Source: Rossellomorea aquimaris (lineage in GTDB: Bacteria > Bacillota > Bacilli > Bacillales > Bacillaceae_B). From it: a stretch of DNA of 64,000 nucleotides. A program made the position numbers and the translations under genes. Shown in pieces: positions 25,473 to 35,552 of this stretch. The notes under the pieces were generated by a model, which had not been told where the DNA came from, ran no database searches, and was given only the letters and a program-made list of their open reading frames with translations. The stretch covers positions 1-64,000 of the forward strand of contig NZ_JXZC01000010.1 of the NCBI RefSeq assembly GCF_000935355.1, read 5' to 3'. Every line of letters begins with the position of its first letter. Position 1 is the first letter of the stretch.

Positions 25473-27023
25473 TTAAAATAAGTTAAATATATATGGACCG
25501 ATTGAAGTAATATAAAATAAAATATAGATTCCCATAAAGTAAAAGGCACCTGCAAAAGATCCCCAATCAGGATCACGACCTATTTTCCAGATTACCCAGG
25601 TGATTGCACTAATCAACAATAATAGTGCGTAGCCGCTTCCGGGAAACACAAAGTATTCCGGAGCCACCTGATAAAAATAAGCGTTCATCGCATTGCTTGT
25701 ATAGCTGATCGGCATCAGCATAAAAATGATGATCGATGCATACTCTGCCCAGCTGATCCCGTCTTTTTCAAACACATTGGGTCTGAATATATACAATAAT
25801 ATTAATAAAAAGAGTGATGGAAGCACCCAGTAAAAGGATGTCAATATCGTCACCAGACTGCTGAACATCATGAGAACGCCGTTGTTCAATGCTTCTTTCA
25901 CTGATCTTTTTGACCAGTTCGTACTTTCTGAAACAACTTGATCGTTCTGAGATGCCCCGTATAGTTCATATGTACCACCATCATAATTAAACCAAACCAG
26001 TGCCTTGTCCGTTAATTGCACAGGAGAAAATGTGACATGTTTTGTCGTGCTGATAGGAGAGCCCTCTAGGATTTCTTGATTTTGAAAAGGGGCCGAATAG
26101 ATGCTCATTGCACTATTATCACCAATCCGCTGTCCTTCTGAAGTGAACACCACGAATTCTTCTCCCTCAACGCTTACAAACTGTACCCCGCCGGGACTCG
26201 TCAGCTTTTCCCCAGTATCTTTATTTTCAAATTCAATCTTACTTCCGGTTAAGATCGATGACCCCATTTCCTCTAATGGAACCTGAACCTTGTATACATT
26301 GTAGGAAAGTGTCCCTTGAGTGCGTGATTTCTCATTGTATAGCATAGTGAGCTGATCGTCTGCTACTTTAAATGTTAAACCATCCACCTTTTTGTTCGGC
26401 GCCGTATTTACCAGGAGAAAAGGCTTCTCACTTACTTCCCGGTTTTCATTCATATAGTAGACGAAGTCATGAGTATCATCTTGTTTTACCTGAATGATGG
26501 CACTTCCGTTATCTCCTATATGAATATCTGAAATTTCAGACTGAAAGGTATAGATTTCATTAGAAGAACCTTCTGCCACGTTATACTCATAAAGTTGATT
26601 GCCATTCCAATAATATACATTATTGGAGGCGGCTCCTAATCCTGTAATATCTCCTGAGAGAATTTGATCCTCATTGTTATGAGTCAGGACCAGATTTCTA
26701 TTTTTATAATAAATCACGTCATTCCCATTGGACCAAAATGGATAACCTCTTGTAATCTTAGTATTCATCACTTTTTCATCAGATACCTGCATGTCCTCAT
26801 TGATTGAAAATGCGTGGACCGTTCCTTCGCTCGACAAGTAAAGCTTATCATCATTTTGAAAGATCTGTGGTTTCTCTTTGGATGTGAAATCGAGTGGAAG
26901 AGAACGGCTCCAGTTGGGCTGAGGTAACTCTTTCACTAAGAGCAGCTGGTGAAAGAACAAGGCAGATATGAATAGGAGCATGATTCCTATAGGTATACCG
27001 AATACTTTTAATTTTTCTCTCAT
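25473..27023 (-). CDS. Membrane protein with extracytoplasmic propeller-like domain
   Basis: A 516-residue protein. I use ATG 27023 because AGGGGGG lies just upstream; the frame is open further. One N-terminal helix is followed by about 350 residues of repeated strand-rich units (KLYLSSEGTVHAFSI, VYYWNGNQLYEYN, ALVWFNYDGGTYELYG) that look like a beta-propeller outside the cell. Four C-terminal helices follow. I do not recognise the family. It precedes the orphan PAS kinase in one operon and could be its sensory partner, which is inference. Confidence 0.7.
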   Translation of the reverse strand: MREKLKVFGIPIGIMLLFISALFFHQLLLVKELPQPNWSRSLPLDFTSKEKPQIFQNDDKLYLSSEGTVHAFSINEDMQVSDEKVMNTKITRGYPFWSNGNDVIYYKNRNLVLTHNNEDQILSGDITGLGAASNNVYYWNGNQLYEYNVAEGSSNEIYTFQSEISDIHIGDNGSAIIQVKQDDTHDFVYYMNENREVSEKPFLLVNTAPNKKVDGLTFKVADDQLTMLYNEKSRTQGTLSYNVYKVQVPLEEMGSSILTGSKIEFENKDTGEKLTSPGGVQFVSVEGEEFVVFTSEGQRIGDNSAMSIYSAPFQNQEILEGSPISTTKHVTFSPVQLTDKALVWFNYDGGTYELYGASQNDQVVSESTNWSKRSVKEALNNGVLMMFSSLVTILTSFYWVLPSLFLLILLYIFRPNVFEKDGISWAEYASIIIFMLMPISYTSNAMNAYFYQVAPEYFVFPGSGYALLLLISAITWVIWKIGRDPDWGSFAGAFYFMGIYILFYITSIGPYIFNLF

Positions 27024-27277
27024 CTGAACCCCCCTATGTAAAATCCTTCGACTTCTGAATCTTAGCATAATTCAGATAGGTTTTCACCATTTTTTTCCAC
27101 GACAAGAGAGGGACAACAGCGTTTGTTTGCTTCCTTTTCAGTATAACATTTCCGTTCCAGTTTACTATTAATAATTGTCATATTTTGTCGTATTTTAGAA
27201 TTTTAAAGAATAAAACCAATTAATTTAAAAACAATCTCTTTTAAGTTGGGTAAAGATTGAATTCTTTTTGTGGAATC

Positions 27278-27315
27278 AAAAAGATCCCTAAGAAACTATC
27301 GCTTCTCAGGGATCA
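27278..27315 (-). terminator. Terminator after tdh
   Basis: On the minus strand GATCCCTGAGAA pairs with TTCTTAGGGATC, then TTTTTG. The gap up to 27023 also contains A/T-rich DNA and a TTTTGTCG word but no ORF. Confidence 0.85.
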
Positions 27316-27321
27316 TTCTGT

Positions 27322-28263
27322 TTACTTCGTTTTTAATTTTTCTAACATATCAGCTGTCATTTTGGCTAAGTCGTAATCTGCTTTGAAGCCCCACTCATTC
27401 ATGGCTGCGCTGGAATCGATGGCGTTCGGCCAGCTTTCAGCAATGCCTTGGCGAACGGGATCCACATTATAATCCAATGTAAAGTCCGGTTGGTGGACGC
27501 GGATCGCTTTTGCAATATCCTCAGGTGCTACGCTCATAGATGACACATTAAAGGAATTACGGTGCTCAAGCTTTGAGCCATCCGCTTCCATAAGGTCGAT
27601 GATCGCATTAAGGGCATCGGGCATATACATCATATCCATGTAGGTTCCTTCCCCGATGTATGAGGTATACTGGTTGTTCTTGATTGCTTCATAATAGATC
27701 TCTACCGCATAATCAGTGGTTCCACCACCAGGCAGTGTTTCATACGAAATCAGTCCAGGGAAACGCAGGCCTCTTGTATCCACCCCGAATTTCGTGAAGT
27801 AATAATCAGATAGAAGTTCTCCAGACACTTTGTTTACTCCGTACATTGTAGTAGGGCGCATGATGGTGTCTTGTGGAGTTGAATCTTTTGGCGTTGATGG
27901 ACCGAATGCCCCAATCGAACTTGGTGTGAAGAATTGGCATTCTAATTCTCTGGCTGCTTCAAGAGCATTTACAAGTCCACCCATGTTTAAATTCCAAGCA
28001 AGGAGAGGTTTTGCTTCTGCTGTTGCCGATAATAGCGCAGCCAAGTGAATAATGGTATCTACCTTATTTGATTTAGCAATATCAAACATTTTCCCGGCAT
28101 CCGTGACATCCAGTTGTTCAAAAGGCCCGTTCTTCACAACCGGACTATCCGTCTCACGAATATCCGTTGCGATCACGTTATCTGAACCATATACTTCCCG
28201 TAGTCTATTGGTAAGTTCAGAACCAATTTGTCCTAATGCACCCGTTAATAGAATCTTTTTCAT
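27322..28263 (-). CDS. tdh: L-threonine 3-dehydrogenase, NAD-epimerase type
   Basis: A 313-residue extended SDR (UDP-galactose epimerase-like) of the kind that oxidises L-threonine to 2-amino-3-ketobutyrate with NAD. The Rossmann motif GALGQIG is near residue 8 and the catalytic YGVNK near 139; PSSIGAFG and [25 protein letters not shown] mark the subfamily. GGAGG before ATG 28263 decides the start. It pairs with kbl, which uses its product, completing threonine degradation to glycine and acetyl-CoA. Confidence 0.9.
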   Translation of the reverse strand: MKKILLTGALGQIGSELTNRLREVYGSDNVIATDIRETDSPVVKNGPFEQLDVTDAGKMFDIAKSNKVDTIIHLAALLSATAEAKPLLAWNLNMGGLVNALEAARELECQFFTPSSIGAFGPSTPKDSTPQDTIMRPTTMYGVNKVSGELLSDYYFTKFGVDTRGLRFPGLISYETLPGGGTTDYAVEIYYEAIKNNQYTSYIGEGTYMDMMYMPDALNAIIDLMEADGSKLEHRNSFNVSSMSVAPEDIAKAIRVHQPDFTLDYNVDPVRQGIAESWPNAIDSSAAMNEWGFKADYDLAKMTADMLEKLKTK

Positions 28264-28314
28264 CGTATTTCCTCCTGCATTTCCCTTTGGTGATATCGTT
28301 TCATCATTCATACA

Positions 28315-28346
28315 GATAGGGCTGACTCTTAAAGCCAGACCCTATC
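28315..28346 (-). other. Intercistronic hairpin between kbl and tdh
   Basis: GATAGGG and CCCTATC (with G-C extension) close an imperfect stem in the 100-base gap. No T-run follows, so it may stabilise or process the kbl-tdh message rather than end it. Confidence 0.45.
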
Positions 28347-28365
28347 ACGTTATTTAAAAGTGGGA

Positions 28366-29556
28366 TTAGATAATTCCCATTTCTTTACCGACTTTTTCAT
28401 ATGCCTTAATCGCTTGATCGAGCATGTCTTTCGTATGTGCTGCTGAAGGCATGTTTCTAACGCGACCTGTTCCTCTTGGTACTGTTGGGAACACGATAGA
28501 TTTGGCATATACGCCTTCTTCATATAAACGTTTACTGAAGTCCTGGGTTGCCTGCTCTTCGCCGATGATAACGGGAGTGATTGGCGTCTCACTGTTCCCG
28601 ATGTCAAAGCCAAGCTTCGTCAACTCTTCTTTCAGGTAACGGCTGTTTTCCCACATACTATCTTGAAGCTCTGTGGAGTTCATGATCAGGTCAAGTGCTT
28701 CTGTACAAGCCGTAACGTCTGCCGGCGTCAGGGATGTAGAGAATAGGAATGGACGTGAGCGGACCTTCAACCAGTCGATCAGGTTCTGAGTTCCTGCCAC
28801 ATATCCACCAACTACACCGATTGCTTTCGATAACGTACCCATTTGGAAGTCTACTTTGTCTGCCAGGCCAAAGTGCTTGACCGTTCCCGCACCTTTTCCA
28901 AGGACCCCGGAACCGTGAGCGTCATCTACATACGTCATGATATCAAATTCCTCAGCAATTTCAACGATTTCAGGAAGTTTACAAACATCTCCATCCATAG
29001 AGAATACTCCGTCAGTGATAATCATGATTTTCTTGTATTGACCAGATTCCTTCGCTTCTTTAGCTTTCGCACGAAGATCCTCCATGTCTGAGTGACCAAA
29101 ACGGATAATCTTTGCCTTCGAAAGACGGCAGCCGTCAATGATGGAAGCATGGTTCAGTTCATCAGAAAGGATTGCGTCATTCTTATCCATAACCGCTGAA
29201 ATGGCAGCCATATTACAGTTGAATCCTGATTGATAAGCGATCGCTGCTTCTGTTCCTTTAAACTTCGCGAGCTTCTCTTCCAGTCTCACATGAAGATCAA
29301 GGGTACCATTGATTGTACGAACAGCTCCAGCCCCTACACCGTATTCTTTCACCGCTTCAATCGCTACCTTCTTAAGGCGTTCATCAGTAGCGAGTCCCAG
29401 ATAGTTATTAGAAGAAAGGTTCACAAGCTTCTTATCATTAATCGTAATCATCGGACCGTTTGCACCTTGCAATGGATCGATCTCATTATATAATCCTCGT
29501 GATTTTAAATCCTCAAGATTTTCTTGTAAAAAATGATCTAATGTTTTACTTGTCAT
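28366..29556 (-). CDS. kbl: Glycine C-acetyltransferase (2-amino-3-ketobutyrate CoA ligase)
   Basis: A 396-residue PLP enzyme of the alpha-oxoamine synthase family that converts 2-amino-3-ketobutyrate plus CoA to glycine and acetyl-CoA. Motifs are [23 protein letters not shown], and the PLP lysine in [13 protein letters not shown] (about residue 242). AGGAGG precedes the ATG. It is upstream of tdh. BioF is a close relative, but the partner gene supports Kbl. Confidence 0.93.
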   Translation of the reverse strand: MTSKTLDHFLQENLEDLKSRGLYNEIDPLQGANGPMITINDKKLVNLSSNNYLGLATDERLKKVAIEAVKEYGVGAGAVRTINGTLDLHVRLEEKLAKFKGTEAAIAYQSGFNCNMAAISAVMDKNDAILSDELNHASIIDGCRLSKAKIIRFGHSDMEDLRAKAKEAKESGQYKKIMIITDGVFSMDGDVCKLPEIVEIAEEFDIMTYVDDAHGSGVLGKGAGTVKHFGLADKVDFQMGTLSKAIGVVGGYVAGTQNLIDWLKVRSRPFLFSTSLTPADVTACTEALDLIMNSTELQDSMWENSRYLKEELTKLGFDIGNSETPITPVIIGEEQATQDFSKRLYEEGVYAKSIVFPTVPRGTGRVRNMPSAAHTKDMLDQAIKAYEKVGKEMGII

Positions 29557-29790
29557 GTCCTTATCCTCCTGTTATGTAAGCGTTTTAAAAACAAATGTCC
29601 ACTCCAAAAACACACTATTTATCAGTTGATTCTTTATAATTGCTAATGATTATTCTAATTCTTAGTTTAACATGTTTTTTGGTGATGGACAAAATATATC
29701 TTATCAATTTAGTTTGTGTTTGTATGAGCGACTTCATGCAATTACTCGAGTAAAACATTTCTACTTTCGGATGGGGTTAGAGCGAAAAGA

Positions 29791-29940
29791 TGGACCGTTT
29801 CTTTCCGCTACAGGCACAACATTCCCCTGGGAGGAAGTCGAGCCTCCTCGTGCTTGCCCTGCGTGGTCTCGACTTTTCCTCTAGTGCCCGCAGGAGTCAA
29901 GTGCCTTGCCTTCCGCTACAATCCACTCTGTGCTCCTACA
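29791..29940. repeat. Dispersed ~150-base palindromic element, copy 2
   Basis: Same ends and orientation as the element at 22335 (TGGACCGTT... to CCACTCTGTGCTCCTAC), with substitutions that preserve pairing in the GGAAGTCGAG/CTCGACTTTTCC stem. It lies in the 570-base gap between kbl and the lactate permease; apart from the promoter at 30063 I see nothing else there. Confidence 0.85.
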
Positions 29941-30062
29941 TTTTGATGCTAAAATGACTTTTGGACAAAGACAAAATTACTATTAGGAACTCTATCATGG
30001 ATTTCAATTTTTAATAACAATATCTACTATTTTTTCTTCATCTGTCATAAACTATCCACAAA

Positions 30063-30091
30063 TTATGTGAAATATTTCACAAACTTATAAT
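30063..30091 (+). promoter_or_regulatory. Lactate permease promoter with Rex/Fnr-type operator
   Basis: TTATGT (30063) and TATAAT (30086) are 17 bases apart. The perfect palindrome TGTGAAATATTTCACA (30066-30081), extended by AA, overlaps the -35 and spacer. It matches the Rex operator pattern TTGTGAA-N4-TTCACAA at all but the first base, and also the Fnr pattern TGTGA-N6-TCACA. Rex would repress until NADH rises; the position over the -35 favours repression. Confidence 0.75.
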
Positions 30092-30126
30092 ACAATAAAT
30101 ATATACTCTTAAAGCAGGTGATGGAA

Positions 30127-31776
30127 ATGTCTGTTCTTGAACTCATAACTTCATTAACCCCGGTATTAGCCGTTCTCATTTTCCTTGTGATTTTGCGGTT
30201 GCCGGCTTCTGTTGCAATGCCTGTCAGCTTCTTCCTGACTGTCATATTAAGTCTTGTATTCTGGAAGGTACCTCTTATACAGGTCGGTGCTGCCACGGTT
30301 GAGGGAATCATTATTGCTTTCACTATTCTTTGGATTGTCTTTGGAGCGATCCTGCTTTTGAATGCGCTGCAGAACAGCGGTGCCATGGAGACCATCCGCA
30401 ATGGATTTTCTATGATCTCCCCGGACCGCCGTGTGCAGGTCATCATCATTGCTTGGTTATTCGGCTCTTTTATTGAAGGTGCAGCTGGATTTGGAACGCC
30501 TGCTGCCTTGGCAGCGCCACTGCTTGTTGCATTAGGGTTTCCTCCCCTCGCAGCCGTGTCACTGGCTCTTATTGCAGATAGCAGTGCCGTATCGTTCGGT
30601 GCGGTGGGTACTCCGATTATGGTAGGGATCGATCAAGGATTGAGACAGGGAGGAAACCTTGCGGGACAGGTGGAACAAACCGTGGGAACTCAACCTATGT
30701 TGGATTATTTAAGCGGTGTAGCCAGTCAGGCTGTGAGTATCGATTTATTCATAGGGAGCTTCATTCCCCTCTTGCTTGTCGTGATGCTGACCCGTTTCTT
30801 CGGTCCGAACCGCTCCTTTAAAGAAGGGCTTGCCCTGTGGAAGTTCTCTCTTTTTTCAGGTCTATCGTTTACATTACCGGCTTTACTTGTAGCCACTTTC
30901 TTAGGTCCAGAGTTCCCTTCCATTATCGGTGGACTAGTCGGACTGCTGATCGTCGTTCCTGCTGCGAAGCGAGGTTTCTTATTACCGGATGAGGCTTGGG
31001 ATTTTGAAACACTGCCTGAAAAAAATCCTGATCCAGAATTAATCCCTGCCAAGAAAATGCCGATTTGGTTAGCGTGGATCCCTTACTTACTTGTAGCTGT
31101 TCTCTTGGTATTAACCAGATTGAATCTTTTACCCGTAAAGGAATGGCTCAGAAGTGTCAAAGTAGGCTGGAGCAATATTTTAGGAACAGATATTTCAACT
31201 CAATTTGAACCGCTTTATCTGCCCGGTACGATCTTTTTGGTAGTGATGCTCCTGACATTTATCGTTCATAAAATGAGTATCCTTCAAATAAAAGAGACGT
31301 TCCGACAATCTTTATTCACGATTAAAGGAAGTATCATCTCATTAATGGCTGCCGTTCCCATGGTAAGGATTTTCATTAATTCCGGTGTGAACGAAAGTGA
31401 TTTGGTGAGCATGCCAATGGAGCTTGCCACTTTGGTGTCAGGTTTAGTGGGTGAAGGATGGCCCTTTGCCGCTCCCCTCATCGGAGCACTCGGCTCTTTC
31501 ATCTCTGGGAGCGCCACGTTTAGTAACATGATGTTTTCTCTCTTTCAATTTAGTGTTGCCGATCAAATCGGAGCAGATCCCCAAACCGTTTTATCCCTGC
31601 AGGTACTTGGGGCCAACGCTGGAAATATGGTATGTGTCCTGAATGTAGTGGCGGCTGCATCTGTTGTTCAGCTTAGCGGAAAAGAAGGTCAGATCATCCG
31701 GATAACCGTTGTTCCGATGTTACTATATGTTCTGTTATCAGGAAGTATCGGTGCCTTCGTGCTCTATTTCTTTTAA
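30127..31776 (+). CDS. lctP: L-lactate permease
   Basis: A 549-residue LctP/LldP-family proton-coupled lactate transporter with about 13 helices. Recognisable blocks are [41 protein letters not shown] (about residues 115-156) and the later [19 protein letters not shown] chose ATG 30127 because AGGTG lies six bases ahead; upstream in-frame GTG and ATG codons overlap that site. A Rex/Fnr-type operator overlies the promoter. No ldh gene is adjacent. Confidence 0.93.
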   Translation: MSVLELITSLTPVLAVLIFLVILRLPASVAMPVSFFLTVILSLVFWKVPLIQVGAATVEGIIIAFTILWIVFGAILLLNALQNSGAMETIRNGFSMISPDRRVQVIIIAWLFGSFIEGAAGFGTPAALAAPLLVALGFPPLAAVSLALIADSSAVSFGAVGTPIMVGIDQGLRQGGNLAGQVEQTVGTQPMLDYLSGVASQAVSIDLFIGSFIPLLLVVMLTRFFGPNRSFKEGLALWKFSLFSGLSFTLPALLVATFLGPEFPSIIGGLVGLLIVVPAAKRGFLLPDEAWDFETLPEKNPDPELIPAKKMPIWLAWIPYLLVAVLLVLTRLNLLPVKEWLRSVKVGWSNILGTDISTQFEPLYLPGTIFLVVMLLTFIVHKMSILQIKETFRQSLFTIKGSIISLMAAVPMVRIFINSGVNESDLVSMPMELATLVSGLVGEGWPFAAPLIGALGSFISGSATFSNMMFSLFQFSVADQIGADPQTVLSLQVLGANAGNMVCVLNVVAAASVVQLSGKEGQIIRITVVPMLLYVLLSGSIGAFVLYFF

Positions 31777-31780
31777 AGAA

Positions 31781-31817
31781 AAAAGGATGAACAAATGACA
31801 TCCCATTTGTTCATCCT
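31781..31817. terminator. Bidirectional terminator between lctP and patB
   Basis: AGGATGAACAAATG and CATTTGTTCATCCT pair around six bases. The T-run is strong on the minus side. Confidence 0.88.
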
Positions 31818-31821
31818 CTGC

Positions 31822-33000
31822 TTATTTAATGACGTTACGGTTGACCCTATACTCCAGAATCGCCTCGTGCATCCTCCTTAACGCCAAGTCGATCCGCTCT
31901 TTCGGACAGGCGATATTCATTCTGACAAAGGTGTGTCCACTCTGACCAAACTTGAAGCCCTCATCAAACTTCACTCTGGCCTTTTCCAGGAAAAACGTAC
32001 ACAGCTCTTCACCTGTCATGCCTAAATCTGTGCAATCCATCCAGATGAGGTGAGTAGCCTGTGGGGTGATGCCTTTCAGCTCTGGAATATGCTGCTCTAA
32101 ATAATTCAGTACATACTGTTTATTTTCTTCAAGCACCATTAATAGCTCATTAAGCCAGGGTTCCCCCTCCTCATAAGCCGCAATCGTCCCTTCAATCCCA
32201 AATACATTCGGCCTCATCAGGCCATAGCCGGTCAGCTTCTCATTATATTTTTCTCTTAGCTCTTTATCTGGTATAAGAAGGATGGACGTTTGCAGTCCGG
32301 CAATATTAAAGGTCTTACTTGGAGCTGCACAAAGGATACTGCGCTCTTTTAAGCTCTCATCCCCCTTGAACAGTGGAACGTGCTCATATCCTTTGTATAC
32401 CAGGTCCCCATGCATTTCATCTGAAATGATCCATAGGTCATGCTTTTTAGCGATTGAACCAATCTTCCTTAATTCCTCTTTCGTCCATACCCGTCCAACA
32501 GGATTATGAGGACTGCAAAGAATAAGGAGTTTCGTCCTCGGATGGGATGCCTTCTCCTCTAAGTCATCAAAATCAATTGAGTATTCTCCATCATTATAGA
32601 AAAGCGTATTTTTTATAACCGAGCATCCATGGTTCTCAATCGTACTGTAAAAAGGATAATAAACGGGATCTTGAATGATTACACCGTCTCCAGGTTCCGT
32701 CAATACGGACAACAATACATTGATACCCGGGATGATTCCCGGACTAAAGCTGATCCACTCTTTTTCTATATCCATATGGAAGCGTCTCTTCCACCAGGAA
32801 ATAACAGACTCGAAGTATCGATCGCTGAATGTCGTATAGCCGTATATGCCATGCTGAGCCTTTCGATTCATCGCTTCGACAATGGCAGGCGACACTTGAA
32901 AGTCCATGTCTGCGATGCACATAGGAATTACATCCTCGGCAGGAAACGACCATTTAACGGAGTGTGTATTCGTTCTCTCGATGCAATCATTCCAATTCAT
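31822..33000 (-). CDS. patB: PLP-dependent cystathionine beta-lyase/aminotransferase, PatB/MalY type
   Basis: A 392-residue class I/II aminotransferase-fold C-S lyase. Family signs are the N-terminal WNDCIERTNTHSVKW and IPMCIADMDFQVSPAI, SPHNPVGRVW, SDEMHGDL, and the PLP lysine in APSKTFNIAGLQ (about residue 233). PatB cleaves cystathionine or cysteine conjugates to release thiols or homocysteine; some relatives are true transaminases. GAGAGGGG precedes the start. Monocistronic. Confidence 0.88.
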   Translation of the reverse strand: MNWNDCIERTNTHSVKWSFPAEDVIPMCIADMDFQVSPAIVEAMNRKAQHGIYGYTTFSDRYFESVISWWKRRFHMDIEKEWISFSPGIIPGINVLLSVLTEPGDGVIIQDPVYYPFYSTIENHGCSVIKNTLFYNDGEYSIDFDDLEEKASHPRTKLLILCSPHNPVGRVWTKEELRKIGSIAKKHDLWIISDEMHGDLVYKGYEHVPLFKGDESLKERSILCAAPSKTFNIAGLQTSILLIPDKELREKYNEKLTGYGLMRPNVFGIEGTIAAYEEGEPWLNELLMVLEENKQYVLNYLEQHIPELKGITPQATHLIWMDCTDLGMTGEELCTFFLEKARVKFDEGFKFGQSGHTFVRMNIACPKERIDLALRRMHEAILEYRVNRNVIK

Positions 33001-33135
33001 AACCTCATGCCCCTCTCACATATATCTGTCCTTACTTTATACCAGATTGAGGACAGGGTGAATACCTAATTTTAAAAGAGGAATCCCCCTTACTTAAAGT
33101 AGATGAGTTTCATGTTCAGATGCTTACTACACTCA

Positions 33136-33834
33136 CTACTTTTCAACGGTTTTCCCTTCCTTGGCCCTTCTTTGGATATGTTTCATTCCTTCCCGCTTAC
33201 TTAACGGTGCCAGCTTTTCTGATTCGATGAATTGCTGAACCGCTTCCGGATCCGTTTTGGAATACTCCCGGAGCGCCCAACCGATGGCCTTCTGAATGAA
33301 AAATTCCTTTGATCCATTATGCAATGATATGTATCTGAACAAACGATCCCGATCTGTTTTTTCTTTATATTTCAATTGATATAAAATGGATATCCGGTTC
33401 AACCACATATTATCGGAATGGATCCATTTCTCCAAGTATGCGTCATCTTCTTCGGTTTGATAAATCTTCCCTACGTGATTGGGAGCAATATGATCGATTG
33501 TATCCCACCAGGATTTTTCTGTAATGATTTCTTCCAAAAGGGGCAGGTGTTTTTTTGTTAAATATCTGGATTGTTTATCTAATAGGGAAAGAGCCATATA
33601 TTGACATTCCCTTTGAGGTTCAGACCAAAGGGAACGAACGATTTCAGGCAATTCTTCGACTGGTGGTTTACCGTTTTCCTTCAGAAAATCCCGTAGTAAA
33701 GCTGTGCGCTCCGGCGTCCTGATTCCATAGAACTGAAATTGATTCCTCATATAAGCTTCCATGGCTTCCCGGTTTTCACTATTTTGATGCTTTTTTAATA
33801 GAGTGATGATTTTATCAGAATACTCATGTCCCAT
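33136..33834 (-). CDS. DNA alkylation repair protein, AlkD family
   Basis: A 232-residue HEAT-repeat glycosylase of the AlkD type, which removes bulky or cationic alkylated bases. Markers are RNQFQFYGIRTPERTALLRDFL, SLWSEPQRECQYMALSLL, EEIITEKSWWDTIDHIAPNHVGKI and KAIGWALREYSKTDPEAV. I place the start at ATG 33834 because AAGGTGGAG precedes it; the upstream part of the frame belongs to an overlapping zinc-ribbon ORF. It is the last of three overlapping ORFs. Confidence 0.88.
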   Translation of the reverse strand: MGHEYSDKIITLLKKHQNSENREAMEAYMRNQFQFYGIRTPERTALLRDFLKENGKPPVEELPEIVRSLWSEPQRECQYMALSLLDKQSRYLTKKHLPLLEEIITEKSWWDTIDHIAPNHVGKIYQTEEDDAYLEKWIHSDNMWLNRISILYQLKYKEKTDRDRLFRYISLHNGSKEFFIQKAIGWALREYSKTDPEAVQQFIESEKLAPLSKREGMKHIQRRAKEGKTVEK

Positions 33835-33976
33835 CTTTTTTCTCCACCTTTTGATTTTGTTCTTCGCATTCAAAACAACTGCTTTTTCCATTCTCCTTTT
33901 GCACACCGTTAAAAAAACCATCTAAACAATAAAGTGGCTTCCGACAGATATAACAGTAGTCTACCAGCTCTTTCAT
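33824..33976 (-). CDS. 50-residue zinc-ribbon-like protein overlapping alkD
   Basis: ATG 33976 opens a frame ending 11 bases inside the AlkD gene. The product begins MKELVDYCYICRKPLYCLDG and later has SSCFECEEQ, that is two CxxC pairs about 26 residues apart, a typical zinc ribbon, followed by a charged tail. A purine-rich AAGGAAA lies upstream. The overlaps on both sides suggest coupled translation. I do not know the family. Confidence 0.6.
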   Translation of the reverse strand: MKELVDYCYICRKPLYCLDGFFNGVQKENGKSSCFECEEQNQKVEKKDGT

Positions 33977-34056
33977 TCTTTTACTGTTTCCTTCTCATGT
34001 AATGAAGGTAGTAGCTTGTTCGTTGCACATATATGATAGTCTAGCTTGATTTCCAT
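33973..34056 (-). CDS. 27-residue leader ORF upstream of the zinc-ribbon gene
   Basis: ATG 34056 has an excellent AGGAGAGG site. The 27-residue peptide (MEIKLDYHICATNKLLPSLH, then EKETVKE) ends in an ATGA overlap with the next start. The perfect coupling is the main argument that it is translated; it may be a leader peptide whose translation sets that of the two genes below. Confidence 0.45.
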   Translation of the reverse strand: MEIKLDYHICATNKLLPSLHEKETVKE

Positions 34057-34124
34057 TTAATCCTCTCCTGTCTGCACTAACTCTATTCTTACTTCTTTCT
34101 AATGTGGGAGAATACCTCTTTTAA

Positions 34125-34172
34125 ACAAAAAAGAAACAATCCCTTAGCTTGCTAAAGGATTGTTTCTTTTTG
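34125..34172 (-). terminator. Terminator overlapping the end of the YczE-like gene
   Basis: A 19-20 pair stem (AAAAGAAACAATCC with GGATTGTTTCTTTT, plus TTAGC/GCTAA) includes the stop codon and continues into T-rich sequence on the minus strand. Confidence 0.85.
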
Positions 34173-34788
34173 TCATTTGTCTCATAAGGAGAAAGTGAAG
34201 AAGCTTTTTACTTTGTGGTAATGAGAATCCGACGATGGAACCGAGCCCCAGTGCGATAATGACCGTCCCGATCCCGACAGGACCACCGAGTAACCAGCCG
34301 AAGAAAAATACAATGATCTCCATTCCATTCCGTACCCACTGAACTTTCCAGCCCGTCTTTTCAACTACGAGCAGCATCAGGCTGTCACGGGGTCCTGCAC
34401 CCAAGTCAGCTGACACATATAATCCGATACCGTACCCGATCACAACAATCCCTATCGCAAACACAATGGACTGTGCCAATAACGATTGAGGATTAGGAAG
34501 AACATAATTAAATAAATCTATGAAAATACCGATTAACAGCATATTAATAAAAGCACCGACTTTAGGGAATGACTTCGTTCCAATTCCCGTTACGAACAAG
34601 ATAACAAAGCCCGCAATAATGGACCATGTACCAATCGTCAGTCCGAGCTGCTTAAATAGTCCATAATGAAACACATCCCAAGGTCCGATTCCAAGGTCTT
34701 TCCCTTTGATCGTCAAGCTTATGCCAAATGCAAGTACAAGGAGGCCTGTAAAGAAGAACGACCAACGTAAAACTAATTCTCTATTCAT
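34144..34788 (-). CDS. YczE/YitT-like membrane protein
   Basis: A 214-residue protein with about five helices and the duplicated motif of the YczE family (KGKDLGIGPWDVFHYGL, then SADLGAGPRDSLMLLV). Members are integral membrane proteins of unclear role; B. subtilis YczE affects bacillomycin/surfactin production. GGAAGGG precedes the start. The 400 bases upstream hold a phased repeat array. Confidence 0.78.
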   Translation of the reverse strand: MNRELVLRWSFFFTGLLVLAFGISLTIKGKDLGIGPWDVFHYGLFKQLGLTIGTWSIIAGFVILFVTGIGTKSFPKVGAFINMLLIGIFIDLFNYVLPNPQSLLAQSIVFAIGIVVIGYGIGLYVSADLGAGPRDSLMLLVVEKTGWKVQWVRNGMEIIVFFFGWLLGGPVGIGTVIIALGLGSIVGFSLPQSKKLLHFLLMRQMTKRNNPLAS

Positions 34789-34953
34789 GAAAATCCCTTC
34801 CTACACCATAGTCATTTCAATGATTACCCGGATAAATGTATCACAGAATAAGAAACAAAAAAATTTCATAAAACCTATGGGGTTGGTGGGGATAATTCAC
34901 TGGTGAAAATTTCGTATAGGGCTCCTCCTCTTTTTACATTTTTTGTTAATCGG

Positions 34954-35067
34954 CCGGATTATTTGTGATTTCAGCCGGATTTTCACGAAAAACGGCTGGA
35001 TTATCGGCTATTCCCGCTGGATTTTCATGAAAAACGGCTGGATTATCAGTCATTTCCGCTGGATTCA
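34954..35067. repeat. Phased array of six GCYGGATT words
   Basis: GGATT begins at 34956, 34977, 34998, 35019, 35040 and 35061, exactly 21 bases apart, within GCCGGATT or GCTGGATT. Fillers alternate: units 2 and 4 continue TTTCAYGAAAAACG, whose core TTTTCATGAAAA is palindromic, while units 1, 3 and 5 resemble ATCNGTNATTTCC. So the true unit is 42 bases. The rest of the gap 34789-35184 shows no gene. Confidence 0.92.
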
Positions 35068-35184
35068 TTAAATTGCGACTCTCAAAAAAGCAGATCACAC
35101 TTTGAATCCCCTGGATCTACTGAGTCTCCAAGCTAAAAAAGTATATTTCTCCAAGGTATCAGCTCAACTAATTAAAAAAATTCT

Positions 35185-35541
35185 CTACCCTTCAACCAAC
35201 TCAATGATTTCCCCGTCAGGTCCGAAGAAAAAAACCACTTTCCAGCCATTTTCAAGAACAACAGGGCCCTCAACAGGTACTAACCCGCTATCCTTTAATA
35301 GACCAATCTCCGTTTCCAGATCGGTGACTGCCAAGGCAAGATGAAGAAATTTCCGCTTTGAGCCGTTATCCTCCCCGGGCTCTTCAATGAGCTCCAATCG
35401 ACAATCATTCTTTTTCATAAATAGTATTTTCTCACTGCCCCATTCGAAGTACGTTTCCTCTTCAAACCCAAAATAAGATTGATAGAATTCTTTCGACCGG
35501 ACTAAACTCTTTACATTCATTCCAATATGATGAAGTCTCAT
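35185..35541 (-). CDS. VOC-family (glyoxalase-like) protein
   Basis: A 118-residue single VOC domain (two beta-alpha-beta-beta-beta units). Metal-binding candidates are the first His (LHHIGMNV), a Glu in CRLELIEE, His in KFLHLALAV and Glu in GEIIELVEG. Function not predictable; glyoxalase, dioxygenase or resistance proteins share the fold. AAGGAGA favours ATG 35541. It lies 11 bases after the QueA-like gene, in one operon. Confidence 0.8.
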   Translation of the reverse strand: MRLHHIGMNVKSLVRSKEFYQSYFGFEEETYFEWGSEKILFMKKNDCRLELIEEPGEDNGSKRKFLHLALAVTDLETEIGLLKDSGLVPVEGPVVLENGWKVVFFFGPDGEIIELVEG

Positions 35542-35552
35542 ATCCATTCTCC